Shown piece after piece: positions 1 to 11,865 of a stretch of 64,000 nucleotides of DNA. Positions within the stretch are counted from its first letter, which is position 1. Each line of letters starts with the position of its first letter. Source of the DNA: Leptodontidium sp. MPI-SDFR-AT-0119 (Eukaryota > Ascomycota > Leotiomycetes > Helotiales > Leptodontidiaceae). The stretch covers positions 992,001-1,056,000 of the forward strand of contig JAHLEZ010000008.1 in assembly GCA_020726505.1 (NCBI GenBank). Direction: 5' to 3'. The translations under genes were made by a program, and so were the position numbers. The notes beneath the pieces were generated by a model that saw only the letters and a program-made list of their open reading frames with translations, made no database searches and was not told where the DNA came from.

Positions 1-1
1 C

Positions 2-3000
2 AAATCAGATCGAACGAACTCGTTTCCTCAGGTTCCTCCCGCACATTCGGCTGGATTCAACCATGATCAACCACTTGCCCATAGTCAGGCTGAGGACATC
101 CTCAATGAAATTGAGCAGGAAGCACCGGAAGATCTATTTGGGGACGAAGGAAACGACCCAGAGGCAGAATTCTTTGCCCAAAGTTCGATTCAGCCAGAGA
201 ATCCCCGTGGCTTTCTACAAGGACCTGTCGCAGATGAGGATGAGTTGCGATTACCAGATTATGGGCAGACATACGGGGGAGATGTTCGGCCCGAGCAGGA
301 CGAGGAATTAGAAGCCCGTTTTGAGGAAGGGCTTCCCCTGGTTCAATCTCACGAAGAGGTGGAGCCCCAATCCCAATCCTCACGCTCGAATGACCCCTTT
401 GCGACAGACGATGCAAACGAGGAAGACTTTTTCGCCCAGGCCGGCAAGGAGGAGGATGGCGAGGACTTCGCGCCTGAACAACACTTGGAAAGAAAGTCTA
501 CCATGCAAGTTATGGACTCGTTACATTACCAGCCACATGAGCAGATCCATGATATCATTCCAGAGGAAGACACCCTGGAAAACTCTCAAAGTTCTCTGGG
601 CCGATCTACTGGTGGTGGAATAGCTGCATCGTCTAGTACGGTACTCTCTGCGGTCTTTGGGGATCCCGAAGCTCCCATACACGAAGGAACGTTGGATTCG
701 GATGAAGGGGATCTGGCGGCAAAATGGAAGGCAGCTTTGGCTGGTGATGAGTTTTTGGCGGACGACGACGACGAGCTTCTCCCTGATGACGATGACGAAC
801 CAACAGAAAGTGCTGCTTTCGACCCTGCCACCATCTTTGGTAGTGATGATGAAGGGTTTCTTGACGATAATGACCAAAATGTGGACAACGTGTTTGGTCA
901 ACAGAAGAGCCCCCCTATTCCAACGCCCGTTGTTGGACAAAACGGTCACGTGGTTGGGTTTGACAGTCTCACGGGAGGAGCGAAACGGCCTACGAGCAGT
1001 AGTAACAAGTATCTTCCAGCTAGTGCAGCTACAGCACCTCCGGCGGCTCCAGCGAACCCATACGCACCCACGGCGCCTCTTTTGACCGATCTTTCAAAGC
1101 CTACCTTTACACCCAGCGCACCATCTCCATATATGTCATCACCAACCTCAAATTTCCAACCACCGCCTCCCAGACCGGAAATGCCAAAGGCTCAAAGTTT
1201 TGCAGACAAGGCCAAAGGTGGCTATGCATCTCCTTACGATCTCCCAATGGATGTTGTCAAACCACGGAAAAGGGTGAGTATGCAAACCATGAATCGAGCC
1301 CAAGCTCCACCCGACATCGCACCACCAAGAAGCAGCAGCATGCAAAATCAACCACCTCGGGCAGCTTCAGCAGGGATACCTCAATCGATGAATAGCCACC
1401 CTCAGCCAAATCAAATACATTCTGGAGCCCAGCCGCAACCACCAAAGACTGTACGGAAGTCACAAAGTGGATTCTTTGAGGACTTACCAATGTCTAGGCC
1501 AAAACCAGCCGCGAGACACTCCAGTGGTCTTACATCACCTATGCAAAGTCCTTATGGCCAGCCAGGCTCAGTGCCTCCTCCTGCAGGCCCCCCAAGAAGT
1601 CCTTATGGTCCACCTCCTGTCCAGCAACAGCCGATGCAGCACCAGTCAATCGAGCAGCACCAGCCTACACAAGTTCAAGGCTTGGTAGCTCCTGAGCGTG
1701 TTAGTCCATATGCATCTCTCCCAACCGGAAACATGCCTGTTCCACCAGTGGCCTCGAGGTATTCGCCTGCGCCGCCACCTCTGCAACACAGTCAAACTGC
1801 TCCTCCCGTTGCTCAATCTCGGTACTCGCCTGCACCTCCGAGTATGAAACAGGCCCCAGCTCCGTATACTGCAGCAGTTGGAAGTACGCAGCCGCCACAA
1901 TCAGCACCTATTCTCCCTCACCAGCCTCGAACGTCGAGTCCATTGGCTCATTTTGAGAGAAACCAAGAGCCAAGGTCACATGGTTCTTTCTCCGAAGGAG
2001 GAAGTTTCGATCGTCGAACCAGCTCTTCTGGTTACGAATCTAGTCTGAGAAATCATCATCTACCCCCTACCAGAGAAGTCGAGGAGGAGGGTCAATCGTC
2101 ACCGACGTCAACTCGGAACTATGGTGAACTACAGAACCAGTATAACCAGACACCACATGCTTCCCTATCGCGACAGGCATCTCAGACACCTCCACCCCCT
2201 CAAGGTCTTGCGTCGAGGCTTGTGAGCTCTCCACAAAAACGAGCCACGTCAAATTATATGCCTCAACAGTCTTCTCATGGCCCGCCCCCACCATTTCCAC
2301 CCCCTCAAAGGTCACAAACCCAGTCTCCTGGGAGTGCTTTCGCTGGCCCACGTCTTGAAATGAGTAGCTCGGTTCCGTATCAGCGCCCGGCCTCAGTAGA
2401 AATACCTACTTCTCCAAGAGCAAACAGTGGCTATCAAGCTATGTCAGTGTCGTCTTCGCAAGGACGCGCAAGAGGTTTCTCTCAGGGCTTAAACTACGTC
2501 GCACCAAGTGATGGTAGAGAGAACGATCCATTACAGAGATGGAGGGGTGCTCCTGTCTTTGCATGGGGCGTTGGTGGTTCTATCATGACCTCATTCCCAC
2601 AAGATGTGCCTCGATACGGGATGAATTCTCAAGCAATGATCATCCGCAGTCCTGGGACTGTCAAGATCAGAAGTATCAAGGATCTTGACCCACTTCAGGA
2701 ACGGCTCGCAAGTTTCCCTGGCCCATTAAAAGGCAAGTCTAAGAAGAAGGACCTTTCAGCGTGGCTTTCGTCTGGCATTGAGATACTGGAGCAAAATGCA
2801 TCTTATCTTCGAACAGTCTCAAATCTGTCTCATGAAGACAAGCGAATCGAAGAACGGATACTACTGTGGAAGATCCTCCGAGTATTCATTGAGCATGATG
2901 GAATTTTGGAAGGAACTCCAGTGGTGGACAAAGCCGTGCGAGCTGTTCTTTCACCTGGCCTTGATGAAGAGGGAACTTCTGCTCCACTCTACGCTACGGG

Positions 3001-5664
3001 CGCCGACTTGTCTGGGATATCGCACTCGTCCAATTCAACGACGAGAGCCGATCCAGTGGATCCAGCAGCCGTGGACCAATTGAGAAAGCATTTGTTGCGC
3101 GGCGAGCGCGAAAAGGCTGTTTGGGACGCAGTCGATAAAAGACTCTGGGCTCATGCTATGCTCATCTCTAACACTGTCTCGAAGGATTTGTATAAGCAAG
3201 TGGCCCAAGAGTTCATTCAAAAAGAAGTCAAGATCATTGGGGATAATGTCGAACCACTTGCGGCGTTATACGAGATCTTCGCAGGCAATTTTGAGGAGAG
3301 TATCGATGAGCTTGTACCTCCTTCTGCCAGAGCTGGTTTCCAGATGGTCAGCGCTTCAAACGGTACCGGTCCTTCAAAGGATGCACTCGATGGTCTTGAC
3401 AGATGGCGAGAAACACTTGGACTTGTCCTGAGCAATCGCAGTACGGATGATAGCAAAGCTCTCAATGCTCTGGGGAAATTGCTTTCCGGATATGGCAGGG
3501 CTGAGGCCGCACACATCTGCTTCCTATTTGCGAGAAGTTTGTCAATATTCGGCGGAGTCGATGATCCCCAAGCAAGCATTGTGCTTGTAGGGTCAGACCA
3601 ATTGAGACAGCCATACGATTTCGACAGAGAGTTGGAACCGATTTTGCTCAGCGAAGTGTTTGAATACGGAATGTCTCTCTCGAGCACTTCGACTATTACA
3701 ACCTCCAGTCCTCACCTAGCGGTTTACAAGTTGCAGCATGCAAAGGTCTTGGCAGAGTATGGCTTCAGAGATAAAGCCCTGCAGTACTGCGAGGCGATCG
3801 CGAACTCCATCACTTCTCAGACGAGGAGATCGCCATATCACCATGGCCTATTGGTGTCTGAGCTCGAGGATCTGAGTAAACGTTTGAAACAGTCGCCCAA
3901 AGACGAAAATTCGTCATGGATTTCCAAGCCTAGCATTGACAAGGCAAAAGGGTCCGTTTGGGCAACATTCAACAAGTTCGTTGCAGGAGATGAGGCCGAC
4001 GCGGCTGCTGCTGCCTCAGCCTCCGGTGGTGCAGCTGATATCGGACCGTTCTCCAGAATTGCTGGCGGCACTCCTACCATCAGTCGGTCGCCGTCCAATG
4101 CCGACATTTACGGTTCATACCCTGGAGGTCATGGTATGAATGGTAGTGCACCAGTTCCAATCACCAAAGCAAGTTCGAGATATGCCCCTGGAGCAACTCC
4201 GTATGGCAACCAGGATATGCAATCCGGTACATCTTACGGATCACAGCCAAGGACTTCGCTTGAAGAGAGATCGTCAAGTGAGTTTAAACGGTATGAGCCG
4301 CAAAGACAGATGTCGGACTACCAGCCAAACAGTCAACCGGCTCAGGCCAACAGTTATACCCCCCAAACAGGGTCAAGCTTCACTCCTCAATCAGGATACA
4401 CTCCCTTTGGAAACTCATCGCCATATGAGCCTGCTTCCGTATATACACCACAAACTCCGGTCACTGAGCAGCCTCCGACAAATCTCTATGCTTCGCCGCA
4501 AGCTGTCAGCTCATTCGATGGAGAGCGACCATCATACCCTCCATCTGAGCCTTCCTATCAGCAGCCCACATCAAGCTTCGATTCTCCATCTTTGAACAGT
4601 TACGATCCACCTACATCGACTAGTTACGAACCTCCTGCTACAAGCAGCTACGAGGCACCTTCGTACGAGCCTCAGACCAGTGGGTACGAACCGCAATCTG
4701 GCGGCTATGAACCCCCGTCGAGCGGATACGTACCATATGAGCCAAATGATGAACCGGACTCGCCTATTGACACTCGCCCGAAGAAGAAATCCTTCATGGA
4801 CGACGACGATGACGATATCCCCAGTCTCAAAACCGCTCCTTCAACTCAGGAGAAGACCAAGGCGGAGAAAGACAGAGAAGCAGATGAGGCGTTCCGTAAA
4901 GCAGCTGAAGCAGATGGTAAGCAACCCCTTCCTCCACTCAGCTCATCCCCACTACATATACTGACACTTTCACCACAGCACAAAAAGCCAAGGAAGCTGC
5001 TCCTGCGAAGAAAGGCTGGGGTCTAGGAGGGTGGTTTGGCGGTGCAAAGAAGGAATCCCAAGACATGGGCTCCAACCCCAACAAACCTATCCGCGCCAAA
5101 CTAGGCGAAGCATCATCCTTCTACTATGACCCAGATCTCAAGCGCTGGGTCAACAAGAAAGCCGGCGCGGAAGACACGCAAGCTAAGAGCGCAACACCCC
5201 CACCTCCGAGAGCTACAGGTCCGCCCAGGACAGCGAGTGCGCCGATAAATATGGGTCCGCCTAGTGGTAACACTGGCGCTGGAGGACCCCCGACGACTAC
5301 TCCTCGACCCATTCCCTCACCTATGAACATGGGACCTGGCATGGCTCCTCAGATGCTCGCTCAGCGCGCTGTTAGTGACTCAACACATGGCACTCACCTT
5401 ATCTCCTCTTCTCCACAAAGCGACGATGGAAGTGTAAATCTCAACGCGCCGCCGCTGATGAATAGGAGCCAGTCGAATGGATCACTGCGCAGTTCCGGTC
5501 CGCCTAGTAGACCTGGTACAGGTATGAGTAATGCCTCTAGTATTGACGATTTACTTGGGCCGCCTGTGCCGAGGAGTAGGAAGGATGGTGGGGCGGCGGC
5601 GAAGAAGGCCGCGAAGAAGAAGGGGAGGGGGTATGTTGATGTTATGGGGGATAAGGGCGCGTAG
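2..5664 (+). CDS. SEC16: COPII coat assembly scaffold Sec16 (5' end outside window)
   Basis: The reading frame is open from base 2, so the N-terminus lies left of the window; 1866 residues are present. Exons are <2..4916 and 4979..5664, with a 62-nt intron (GTAAG...CACAG) that keeps the frame. Order: acidic, disordered N-terminal part; long Pro/Gln/Ser-rich linker; conserved central domain from about residue 840 ('[15 protein letters not shown]'), followed by the helical ACE1-type region to about residue 1330; a Tyr/Pro/Ser repeat-rich stretch (YEP/YTPQ repeats); an acidic run; and a C-terminal region with '[12 protein letters not shown]' and '[14 protein letters not shown]' typical of Sec16. 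Family knowledge: Sec16 marks ER exit sites and organises COPII coat assembly. It is a single-copy housekeeping gene and forms the left border of the accessory region. The call is secure; only the missing N-terminus is unknown. Confidence 0.95.
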
Positions 5665-7295
5665 AGGTGTGTGGGTTTCTCGCACAAGGGGTTTGGGGAT
5701 GTGATGGTGGAGAGGAGAAGTGTGTATCATAGAAGTCCCATTTGCTCTGCTCTGGGCTGGTATGGCTGTTATTGAACTGCCTGGACAAAGTTGAGCGAGC
5801 TTGCTTACTTGCTGGCATGAATGGGTTCACGCGTTAGTTGATAGATAGGCAACAGGGGATAAGGGTGGGATTGGTAATTAGTTACTAGGTCGTTGTAATT
5901 TGTATGTATCATATGAATATCTTTTTTGCCTCCTCCTCCAATCCGCTTTGACGTATCCATTTACTTGAAGGTTGTGCTCGAGTTCCTTAAACTTCGACGT
6001 TCATCTTGACAACGAAGTCGGTGACCATTCGATATTGTTAAGGGAGATGGTGTGTTGATGCCTTATAGGCGATAAAAGGAAAAGGCTTCAAATGCCGGGT
6101 GGTTTTGATGTTGGAGAGAAGAAGGGAACTTAGGACAGTTGTATCTTTCTAATGAACATTTGTTGAAATCTCGCATTGTTTACTTACTTACTTCCTCACG
6201 TCACATCCCCAGTACCAAACCACACCCCATCACATCACCATCTCACAATCCTATCCCAGTATCTACCTAATCTACCTAATGTACAAAACAACAGATAGCC
6301 TATCTACCCACCCATCTACCCGACCCCCTCTCCTGTCAAATCCAGCCTCCCACCTCTCAAAACACCCCCAACCAACAACCTCACAAACCCCCCTTTTCCT
6401 ACCCCTCTACCACCGAAACATACTACTCGTACCTTGCCCATAACTTTCCTCTTCACGTATAACTCACCGTGTGGTTCGTATGTTGTCAGAGGAAAAGTTT
6501 TAGTAGGGGTGACTATTTCATTGCTCCTGGACACGTTCTCCCAGTTTATCAAGATTTCATTTTTTGGCACTAATCAGAGAAACAACATCAAAAAGGTGAC
6601 AGAACTTATCTAACCCCCAGGCGAGGAATTATTTGCAGCTCGCAGGTGAGTGTATCAAAGCATTGCTGGTGTTTACTGTTCCATCGCCGGTGGAAGTCCA
6701 ATGATTTTGCTTTTGAATAAGAAAGAAAAGTGAACGGTATTGCTGTGATGCTCCGAGTCAATTTTGGTTTTCTTGTTCTGCACCGCGCTGAGAAGCTCTC
6801 AAGAGCAAGTTAACGCTTTCTGTTTCTCCCCACAGTGGAGCTATGTAGGTAGAGCAGTTGTAAGACGCGAAGATCCGAGATTGGTTGCATTCATATTATT
6901 GGCCGTGACAAACTCCATCCATTCAACAAAACTGACAAGAGGCACGCCGGTCCTCATCACAACTCCTCCAACTCAGGGTCCTCCTGAATTTGTTCTGTCC
7001 GCTCCGTTTGTGTCGAACAAATTGAAGCGTCTCCATTAGAAGGTTGGATGGAGTGGCAAGGAAGAGCTTCGCAACTATGCATAACGATTCGCAGCTGAAA
7101 AGGAAATCGAAGAAGTGCTTTTGCTGCCACGCGGTTGCGAGCTTGGAGCCAACTTACATTGTCTTTTGCATTTCAATGGCCCGAGGGTCTCGGTGAGAGA
7201 ATTCTGCAACTGAAGCGTCAAAGTCGGAAGCTGGTCAACAGCACAGAGATTTCGCTCAACAGTGATGCCAATATCTTCAAGATTCATCTTTCTCG
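5665..7295. other. Intergenic, no gene seen
   Basis: Downstream of SEC16 I see a pyrimidine-rich tract around 6185-6440 with short CTACCTAAT/CATCACA repeats, and only short ORFs without recognisable content on either strand. Nothing functional is called. Confidence 0.5.
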
Positions 7296-8369
7296 TCATT
7301 TTGGGGACGTTGTAAGATAGCTGGCCACTTTCCGTTCCATGGGTATGCAACTGCTGGGATCTCCATGATCAGATCGAGTCTGCTTGCGCCGATAGGTGTG
7401 GAAAACGATGTCAGGGAACGGTATCGCCGATAGCTCCTCAGGTTGTTCTTTCTCTGCAAGTTTGACCAGTTCCTCGTAAGCGTCTTGACTATAATCCATT
7501 CGTTACCAGCCAGACATATTCTTCAATTCAGAGACATGCAAGGTTCTCAGACCGGTGAGAAACTTGAAGAAGTTGTTGTGATGGACATTGCCTTCAAGTT
7601 GTCTTCGACATAGCAAGTACAGTGCAAACCAGTCAGTGTCCAGTATTTCTATACTGGATATCTTCTCAATACACATTGGAGACTTAGTGCGGAAAATCTC
7701 CAAACGCATATCGCGCGTTAATCCGGACTAGGTCTACATCTGGATCCAAAGCAAAAGGCTTCGAATTCCAGTTCCTGAGAGAGTGATGCTCTTGAGTAAA
7801 AATGGTGTAGAACTTTAACGCTTGTCTTCGACTTTCTTGGTTTATGAAAAGGCCAATCGGGAGTCCAGGCAACGACCTTCGCGGCCCTCTTCTGACAATC
7901 CGTGTGGTCAAATCGACCACCCGTCTGCCAGGTAGCACGTACATCCATACTATGAGCCTCAATTCTAATGGTAGCTTGGGAAAGCAAGTGAATGTCATCA
8001 GAGGGTGGCCGAGGTTCTGCTCGACAAGGTGTTGGTTGGAATCAGGCAATTCGAGGGTAAGGAGTTCGAAAGTTTGGATGGCGTCTTCGATGCTGGTATT
8101 GGGATCTGTTGCGGTGTCTAGAATCTAGTTATAATGGGTTATCTTGTTCTTGGAGCTATAAGGTTGCCTACCTTGAGCTGAAGTTCACCTCCCGGGACAA
8201 TTTGGGTTTCAACGCTGACGGCCACGGCGGCGGCTGCGGCGCGGCTGCGGTTGGTGTAGTCATCTTGAGGACTGGTGCTTGTGCGGGTGCGCTTGGAGAT
8301 TTGTGGCCTCTGCGTGGCGTTGTTGAATGGTGAGATTCTCGAAGTGGTGTTGCGATGAAAAGGATCCAA
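7296..8369 (-). pseudogene. 2EXR-domain gene, broken by a frameshift and a stop
   Basis: Exon 1 is 8369..8172 (66 codons, Ala/Arg-rich). A 47-nt intron 8125..8171 (GTAGGC...AACTAG) joins in phase 0 to exon 2 from 8124. The join gives an 'ELPDSNQHL' box and then a clear 2EXR motif 1 (FPKLPLELRLIVW), 'PGRRVVDL' and motif 2 (NQESRRQAL). The frame then fails near 7685-7710, where a +1 change is needed to continue into 'CIEKISSIEIL', and again at an in-frame TAA at 7503-7505. Beyond that stop the same frame carries a family-like tail (FHTYRRKQTRSDH) that closely resembles the C-terminus of the gene at 14400-15440 (LHDFRRRQIRSDY), so it is a decayed paralogue of that gene. A 3' tail is retained to a stop at 7296. 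Sequencing error cannot explain both lesions easily. Confidence 0.75.
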
Positions 8370-8486
8370 GTTGAAAAAGAAGAAGAAATTCGAGGAAAGA
8401 TGATATTTTTGTCGCTAAGCGAGAAAAGAAAACGCGCTAGCAGATGAGGAACCTCTTTCACTTTTTGATTCTGGATGTCTTAGTGA

Positions 8487-9283
8487 AATTTGAAAGAGAT
8501 GTTGCTCGTGAGGTATAATGATATATGGTCATCGTTCTTTAGAGCCGCAGGTAAGTGGTGATTACATTCAGCTTCTAAACCATGGTTCTGGCACTAGAGG
8601 TTTCATTTTGATTTTTATTAAGTCGTGAGGTTGTATACAGTTTCTGCTGCCCTTCAAATACCTGCTAAACTACTCTAGAGAATGACAAGAGAGCTGGCTG
8701 CAAAGGAACATGTGAAGCCTGTGGGGGTGTCGGAAGCGTGATCTAAACCGAAAATAAGCCCTCTGGCTATCTGGCTGCCAGCCTTTCCCAGCTCTAGCGA
8801 AGAAAAGCAAATGATAATGTAAAGGAAACACAATTTTAGAAAAGAAGCCAATCTCAGCAAGTTGGCTTAATACAATGATAGTCTGGATGATTTCTGCGCC
8901 TCTCTATTCCTAGATAACTGGCCTAGACTGTATTGATGAGGAAGAGTTGTCTCTTCTGGGGAGAAAGCCGCCAGGGGCGACAGTTCCTCCCTGCCATAAT
9001 GTGTGTACGAGTCTGCCTAGTGCTTTCCTGCTGACTGAATTCGGATTTTGAATTCGGATTTTGACGTAGGAATCCTCTGGAATTGTTAGTTGACACTTGA
9101 CGGCGGAGTCCAATGGGTTTGCTCAGTCTTACCTGACATTCGACGTGCAGCACAAGGAACAGAGAAGACATTCGGGATATTTCTGCCGCCTAACCAACAC
9201 TCTGCCTTTCTTCTTTTTTCCACGTTCAAATCATGGGTTGTCTTGGTGTGTATCCGCAGACTCCAAGATTGAAGGCAGCTCTC
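8487..9283. repeat. Direct segmental duplication, copy A (partner 13646-14450)
   Basis: About 800 bp align by eye with 13646-14450 at roughly 80% identity along the whole length. Shared landmarks are 'GAGATGTTGCTCGTG', 'TTCTTTAGAGCCGCAG', 'AAGTGGTGATTACATTC', 'GGAGAAAGCCGCC' and 'CAGACTCCAAGATTGAAGG'. It lies just 5' of the 7296-8369 pseudogene. It contains a local tandem repeat of GAATTCGGATTTT (9038-9064), absent from copy B. Confidence 0.85.
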
Positions 9284-9290
9284 TCTCGCC
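9231..9290 (-). pseudogene. C-terminal scrap of a 2EXR-type gene inside repeat copy A
   Basis: On the minus strand this stretch reads 'LPSILESADTHQDNP' and stop, matching 'LPSILESEDLHQDKS' and stop, the end of the 2EXR gene at 14400-15440. It lies at the equivalent place in the duplicated segment. Upstream of about 9300 (minus sense) I cannot recognise the rest of the gene. Confidence 0.7.
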
Positions 9291-10500
9291 CAAAGCCAGG
9301 CTTTCAGTCGCTGGTTGGTATCTCCCTGGGACAGAAGCCAGTTGCAGCTGACCTAATTCAACAGTATACCCCTATTTGCAAAAAGAACATGACAATTGCT
9401 TCGGCCAGCAATGAAATCAACGTCGATGGAGAAAACTTTTGGAATCCATCCAATATTTCACGGCGGTTCCCGAGAAACTACCAATCAGTTATATAAATTT
9501 AAAAATATTTGAATTCAAAGTACCTTTTTATTTTCTCGGTATGGTAGGCTTTTTACTACGTAAGGTAAGAAAATTTTATATGTAAGTAAGGTACCAGCGA
9601 AGATTAAGCCAATCTTGAGTATTAGTAGATATACGCCTTTGCTATGCGATATTAGCCTAGGGAGTCCCAGAAAGAGGATCCCCAATGAAATCCTTAACCA
9701 ATGCGGATTCGGTTATAGTACGCAATTTTGCTGATCTCCTAGTCAACAAGAGAGACCTAGCGAAGTAGTCCAAGAATCTAATCTGCTTGCTTAGACACCA
9801 ATGAAAGCCCAGGTCGGATCGACCGACGGTTGAGTGATCTACTCGGAAGGAAGAAACAAGTGGCCAAAGCGTTTCCAATCCCATTTCGAGTAAGCGACCC
9901 TCTAACAAGCTGGGGGCAAGAGAAGACTGTGGATAAGGATGGTAGCTAACAAGAGTTAAGTAGGAAAATCAGGAAATCGGGACCGCCTAACACAAATGGG
10001 CAAAAATAATCGTCGAAAGGAGGAACCACAAGATACCGGAACTATCTACCACAGGCGGACGCGGCGGGAGCACTGGCGATGGGCAGGCAGATCGTCCTAA
10101 CGGCGATAGACGATATCATGAGGGCAAAAGTGCCAGCCTTCCGCACCTAAAGCACGAAATCTATTCTTGGACCATGGACACAAGCTGTGGGTGAGTTCAT
10201 TGAGGGGAAGAGCGCAACTCAGCGAGCAATCAGTAATAATCTTACATAGCGAACACGAACAATAGGATATCCATAAATGAACTGGAACGCAGGCTACTTT
10301 GTCGGACGCCCAAACCCCAAGAACCAAAGATCCGCCGTACCTTGTGATCTAAATCTGACGTTGTCGGAAACTTAGGTGGGATGGCCTCCTTATCTTGACC
10401 AAAAGGAGGCTCTAGAGTGATATGTTTTAAAGCAGTAACCCTTCCTTAAATGTCTTAGAACTAGGAGGGGTTTTCCCTCGCATCATAAGGATGCCTTTGT
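9291..10500. other. Gene-free stretch
   Basis: Only short, unrecognisable ORFs. It includes an AT-rich patch at about 9490-9660. No tRNA, repeat or coding signal could be supported. Confidence 0.4.
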
Positions 10501-11865
10501 CTACTTCATCCCACCTTCAGCCCTTCGTTTTCTGACTTCATTAGAGGATGGTTTGTTATTCATCGTTTCTGCAGATGCCAAATTTCCTTCTTCCTTGGCC
10601 TGATTGGGTTGCGTAGCAGATGAGTCTGTCTTAGTAGTGGTTACAAGAGCAGATGGCGACACGGCAACGCTGTCAAATTGCGCAACTGCAAGATTCCCAT
10701 CGAGAGAACCAAAGCGGCTGCCATAACGATCTTTGGACATTTCCCGAAGTGTGTCAGCCGGCATTGAACCAACCATTTGCATCGACCTGCCATGCGCTTT
10801 CACCGTTCCGACATGGAAGAGATCTGCAAGAGCTGTTACCACCACTTGATCACAATCATCATCGGCAATGACCTCTCCGATGACGTGTATTTTTTGGTTT
10901 GACACTTGGTTGGTGGCCTCTCTGCACACTTCCAGACATTGCTTCGAGATTTCAATCTCTTCTTTCAACCGTAAAGCGTCACTTTCACAATCGTCACTCT
11001 GATTGAGGGTCGCAGAGTCAAGACGTTCCCGTAGACGGCCGATTGTCTCTACCAGCTTGTCTCGGTTTTCGGCCAGCGTTTTCTGTGTCAAAATCTGCGC
11101 TTCAAACTGGCGTAATATATCTCCAGCACTCTGGCCGAGTGTTGCCCTTTGTAGCGCAGGCTCCTCGTTCTGTAGCGACTGGATGTAAGAGGTCGCGCGT
11201 TCACAGACTCGAAGACACTGTATTGTTACGGCTTTCTCATCCTGAAGATCGATGCTTGAATCCTCTGGCAGAGTCGAATGGTGTAAAGTAAGGATCGCCA
11301 TTTTCTCATCAATCCGTTGGAGGCGTATCTCAAGGTTGTATGCTGTGTCTTTCACCATCTCATTGTACTCCCCAACGACTTGCTGAGTGAGTCTGGAGGT
11401 GTGCCTTGGAGCTTAATTAGTAAAATCCCTTAAGCAAGAGTAGATATTCAAGAAAACTCACATATTGATAGTTCCCAGGCCAATCGTAATAGTCGACTTA
11501 TAATCCGCTAGGGTATCAATGAATTCATTGATGTCCCCTCTCATGAACTCCATCTTTGCCCAATCTTTCAAGCCCGGTTTTGACTTGGCGCCAAACGTCT
11601 TCATAGCGTCTTCGAACTCGCGAGATACCTGGGCGCATCGACTAACAGGACCTTTCAGAAGTGCCAGAATCGGAGTCTCAGCAGTAGCAGCGGCATCTTC
11701 CAACGACTTCAGAATGCTAATAAGATCATGGAGACCGCCCTGTAGTCTAGCCAACGTTTTGTCGCGACCCTTGTATCGTCCCACGGTCTCATTGAGCGTC
11801 TTTACCGTCGTGATCGTAGCTGCGATTATAGTCAACGCTGAGGCGCTAATACTTAGGGGATCCAT
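10501..11865 (-). CDS. HeLo-like/PigL_N-type fungal N-terminal domain protein
   Basis: Exons 11865..11462 and 11404..10501 (57-nt intron, GTGAGT...CTCCAAG, branch-like TACTAAT) give 435 residues. ATG at 11865 starts 'MDPLSISASALTIIAATITT', the hallmark opening of the fungal N-terminal helical domain found on STAND/NLR-like and azaphilone-cluster 'L' proteins (PigL_N, related to HeLo-like). The first ~130 residues are helical and include 'LQGGLHDLISILKSLEDA'. Residues ~145-265 are heptad-rich and probably coiled coil. A Ser/Thr/Lys-rich tail ends in 'KRRAEGGMK'. No NACHT/NB-ARC or repeat domain follows, so it is a stand-alone domain protein. Family knowledge links HeLo-like domains to regulated cell death and signalling in fungi; no role is shown here. 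It lies between the two copies of the 8.5/13.6 kb duplication but is not part of it. Confidence 0.75.
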
